From positions 62,001-126,000 of the forward strand of contig CACFMO010000001.1 in the NCBI GenBank assembly GCA_902567495.1: a DNA stretch of 64,000 bases, read 5' to 3'. Below the pieces are notes generated by a model. It did not search any database, had not been told where the DNA came from, and saw only the letters and a list, made by a program, of their open reading frames with translations. Position 1 is the stretch's first letter, and every line of letters begins with the position of its first letter. Below, piece after piece: positions 61,577-64,000 of the stretch. Made by a program: the position numbers and the translations under genes. The stretch is from an uncultured Pelagibacteraceae bacterium. GTDB taxonomy: Bacteria; Pseudomonadota; Alphaproteobacteria; Pelagibacterales; Pelagibacteraceae.

Positions 61577-62176
61577 ATGGTAAATATATTACAGTCTTTA
61601 TCAAAAACTATTCACCTTTCAGCCATCTTGGCCATTTTATTATTCGCCGGACTTTTTTTCGCTGGTGGAGAATGGGCCTTTGATAGACTTTTTTGGAGTT
61701 GGCTATTTAGATATCTTCATGTTGTTGTTGGTATAATGTGGATCGGGTTACTATGGTATCTAAACTTTGTACAAATACCAAGTATGCCTAAATTCACAGA
61801 TGAGCAAAAACCAGCAATTACAAAAATTATTGCCCCAGCAGTTTTGTTTTATTTTAGATGGGCTGCGCTAGCAACAATAGTAACTGGTTTGATTGTTGCT
61901 TATTTAAACGGCTATGTTCATGACGCAATGATTCTTGGAATTGGTAGCGGTGGTAAAAATACTGCAATTGGTATTGGAATGTGGCTAGGAATAATTATGG
62001 CTTTTAATGTATGGTTTATAATTTGGCCTAATCAAAAAAAAGTTCTAGGTATTGTTGATTGTGCTCCTGAAGATAAACCAAAACACGCAAAAACTGCGGT
62101 AATCACTTCTCGAGTTAATACTTTATTGTCGTTACCAATGCTATTGACGATGGTTATAGCTCAGAATCTTTACTAA
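61577..62176 (+). CDS. Urate hydroxylase PuuD-like integral membrane protein
   Basis: ~199 aa multi-TM; FRYLHVVVGIMWIGLLWYLNFVQIPSMPKF, WLGIIMAFNVWFIIWPNQKKVLGI. Confidence 0.7.
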   Translation: MVNILQSLSKTIHLSAILAILLFAGLFFAGGEWAFDRLFWSWLFRYLHVVVGIMWIGLLWYLNFVQIPSMPKFTDEQKPAITKIIAPAVLFYFRWAALATIVTGLIVAYLNGYVHDAMILGIGSGGKNTAIGIGMWLGIIMAFNVWFIIWPNQKKVLGIVDCAPEDKPKHAKTAVITSRVNTLLSLPMLLTMVIAQNLY

Positions 62177-63078
62177 TTTTTCTCTTCCTTAGCAATAGAT
62201 TTATAACTTACTCTTAAATATTTTAATATAGGTGAGGCCACAAATATAGATGAGTAAGTTCCGATAATCACTCCAATAATCATTGCTAGTGAGAAACCTT
62301 TTAAAATTTGACCACCTAAAACATAAATTGAGCCTAAGGCTAATAAAGTTGTGACAGAAGTTATTATGGTTCGTGATAAAGTCTCGTTGATGGATGTGTT
62401 CGAAACATCATCAATAGTGCTAGAAGAGTACTTTGATAAATTTTCTCTAATACGATCATATATAACAACTGTATCATTCATCGAATAACCAACAATAGTC
62501 AGAACAGCTGCTACAATTGAAAGATTAACTTCTAATGATAAAATTGAAAAAATACCGATAGTAATTAATACATCGTGAAAAATCGCTAAAATTGATCCTA
62601 AACTAAATTGCCATTCAAATCTAATCCAAATATAAAATAACATTGCACCTAGTGCTAGACATATAGCAATTAAACCTGAATTTAATAATTCTGCGCTAAC
62701 TTTAGGACCTACGTTTTCTATACGTCTAAAATTTACATCTACACCTAACTTATTAACTACAATTTCTTTTATAGATTTGATATTCACAACTTTATTAAAT
62801 TCTTTTTTTTCAAATTTTATAAGGTAGTCACCTTTTTTACCAAATTCTTTAACATTCAAATCTCCTAAATCCATGTTAGAAAAAGCCGATCGTATATCAT
62901 TTATTTTGATATTATTTGACTCTACTCTTAACTCAATTAACGTCCCACCTTTAAAATCTATACCAAAATTTAAACCTTTAAAAATAATTAGGATTAGGCT
63001 TGTTAGAACAAAGAAAATAGAGATTAAATTTGCCAGTTTAAATTTTTTTGTGAAATTATAATTATATTCTTTTTTCAT
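62173..63078 (-). CDS. secF: Protein translocase subunit SecF
   Basis: GLNFGIDFKGGTLIELRV, IVGYSMNDTVVIYDRIRENL. Confidence 0.95.
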   Translation of the reverse strand: MKKEYNYNFTKKFKLANLISIFFVLTSLILIIFKGLNFGIDFKGGTLIELRVESNNIKINDIRSAFSNMDLGDLNVKEFGKKGDYLIKFEKKEFNKVVNIKSIKEIVVNKLGVDVNFRRIENVGPKVSAELLNSGLIAICLALGAMLFYIWIRFEWQFSLGSILAIFHDVLITIGIFSILSLEVNLSIVAAVLTIVGYSMNDTVVIYDRIRENLSKYSSSTIDDVSNTSINETLSRTIITSVTTLLALGSIYVLGGQILKGFSLAMIIGVIIGTYSSIFVASPILKYLRVSYKSIAKEEKN

Positions 63079-64000
63079 ATTAACAATTTTTTCTCTCTAT
63101 TTCTTAAAACTATAATTGAAGTTAAATGCCTTGAGATAAAATATGCTGAAAATAAAGTCGTAATTAAGCCTATGGATAAAGTTACGGCAAAACCTTTAAC
63201 TGGCCCAGATCCGAAAATAAAAAGAATTATTGAGGCTATGAGCGTTGTTATATTTGCATCCAAAATTGTTACTACTGACCTTTTAAAACCCAAGTCAAAA
63301 GCTTGAATATTGTTTGAAATATTTTTTCTTAATTCTTCTTTTATTCTCTCAAATATTAAAACATTTGCATCGACTGCCATTCCAACAGTCAATATGATGC
63401 CGGCAATACCCGGTAGTGTTAAAGTGGCTTCAAGAAGAGTTAAAAAACCAATTAACATGAGTAAATTTGATATTAACGAGATATTAGCTATTAGACCAAA
63501 CAGACGATATTTAATTATCATAAAAATTATTACTAAAAAAAAACCAATGATCAATGAGAATACACCAGCATCTATTGAGTCTTGCCCTAAATCAGGTCCA
63601 ACAGTTCTTTCCTCTACTACAGATAAAGGTGCTGGAAGTGCACCAGAACGTAACAATAAAGAAAGATCTGTAGCACTTTGAAAGGTAAAATTTCCGGAGA
63701 TTGTTCCTTGTCCACCAGTAATTGCATCTCTTATAACGGGGGCACTTATAGCTTCATTATCTAAAATTATTGCCAATCTTTTACCAATATTTTTACTGGT
63801 TGCCTGCCCAAATCTTTGAGATCCTAATCTATTGAGTGTGAAAGCAACTATTGGTTCCTGATTTATGTTATCATATTTTGGATTAGCATCTATTAAGTTA
63901 TCTCCAGTTAAAATTATTCTTTTACTCACTGATATTTTTTCTTTGGTATCTTTAAGAATAAACGTTTCATTTCCAAATTCAGTTTTGTCATCAGTTACCA
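63075..64000 (-). CDS. secD: Protein translocase subunit SecD, truncated by window edge
   Basis: AIILDNEAISAPVIRDAITGGQGTISGNF, LPGIAGIILTVGMAVDANVLIFERIKEEL; frame stays open to the window end. Confidence 0.95.
   Translation of the reverse strand, partial: VTDDKTEFGNETFILKDTKEKISVSKRIILTGDNLIDANPKYDNINQEPIVAFTLNRLGSQRFGQATSKNIGKRLAIILDNEAISAPVIRDAITGGQGTISGNFTFQSATDLSLLLRSGALPAPLSVVEERTVGPDLGQDSIDAGVFSLIIGFFLVIIFMIIKYRLFGLIANISLISNLLMLIGFLTLLEATLTLPGIAGIILTVGMAVDANVLIFERIKEELRKNISNNIQAFDLGFKRSVVTILDANITTLIASIILFIFGSGPVKGFAVTLSIGLITTLFSAYFISRHLTSIIVLRNREKKLLI

Overview
AT-rich, densely packed bacterial chromosome segment. Gene content and synteny look like a streamlined marine alphaproteobacterium of the SAR11/Pelagibacterales type (inferred from proteins, codon bias and tiny intergenic gaps; no database search was run). 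Most of the window is core: ribosomal proteins L33/L13/S9, ctaA, argC, hom, glpX, recJ, recG, sdhE, dacC, tmk, holB, metG, tatD, nhaA, tgt, ppiB, coaD, gyrA, ssb, uvrA, secF/secD and four tRNAs (Glu, Lys, Ser, Pro). Accessory or niche modules are: (i) a DMSP-demethylation-like operon at ~24.9-33.3 kb (HCDH/crotonase fusion, acyl-CoA dehydrogenase, acyl-CoA ligase, alpha/beta hydrolase, Gfo/Idh oxidoreductase, DmdA-like protein), in which the DmdA-like gene carries a frameshift at an A6 tract; (ii) a small foreign-looking island at ~35.5-42.3 kb, with a 17-bp perfect inverted repeat in an otherwise empty region, a phage-like cupin, a tyrosine recombinase and a glycan cassette containing a GIY-YIG protein; (iii) a myo-inositol catabolism/transport locus at ~42.3-53.4 kb that lacks iolB and a PfkB-type iolC in the window but has a ROK kinase and an HpcH/HpaI aldolase. 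The most unusual architecture is a tRNA-Glu gene in which both flanking protein genes (recJ on +, an O-antigen ligase-like gene on -) have their stop codons. No CRISPR array, IS element with transposase, or rRNA was seen.
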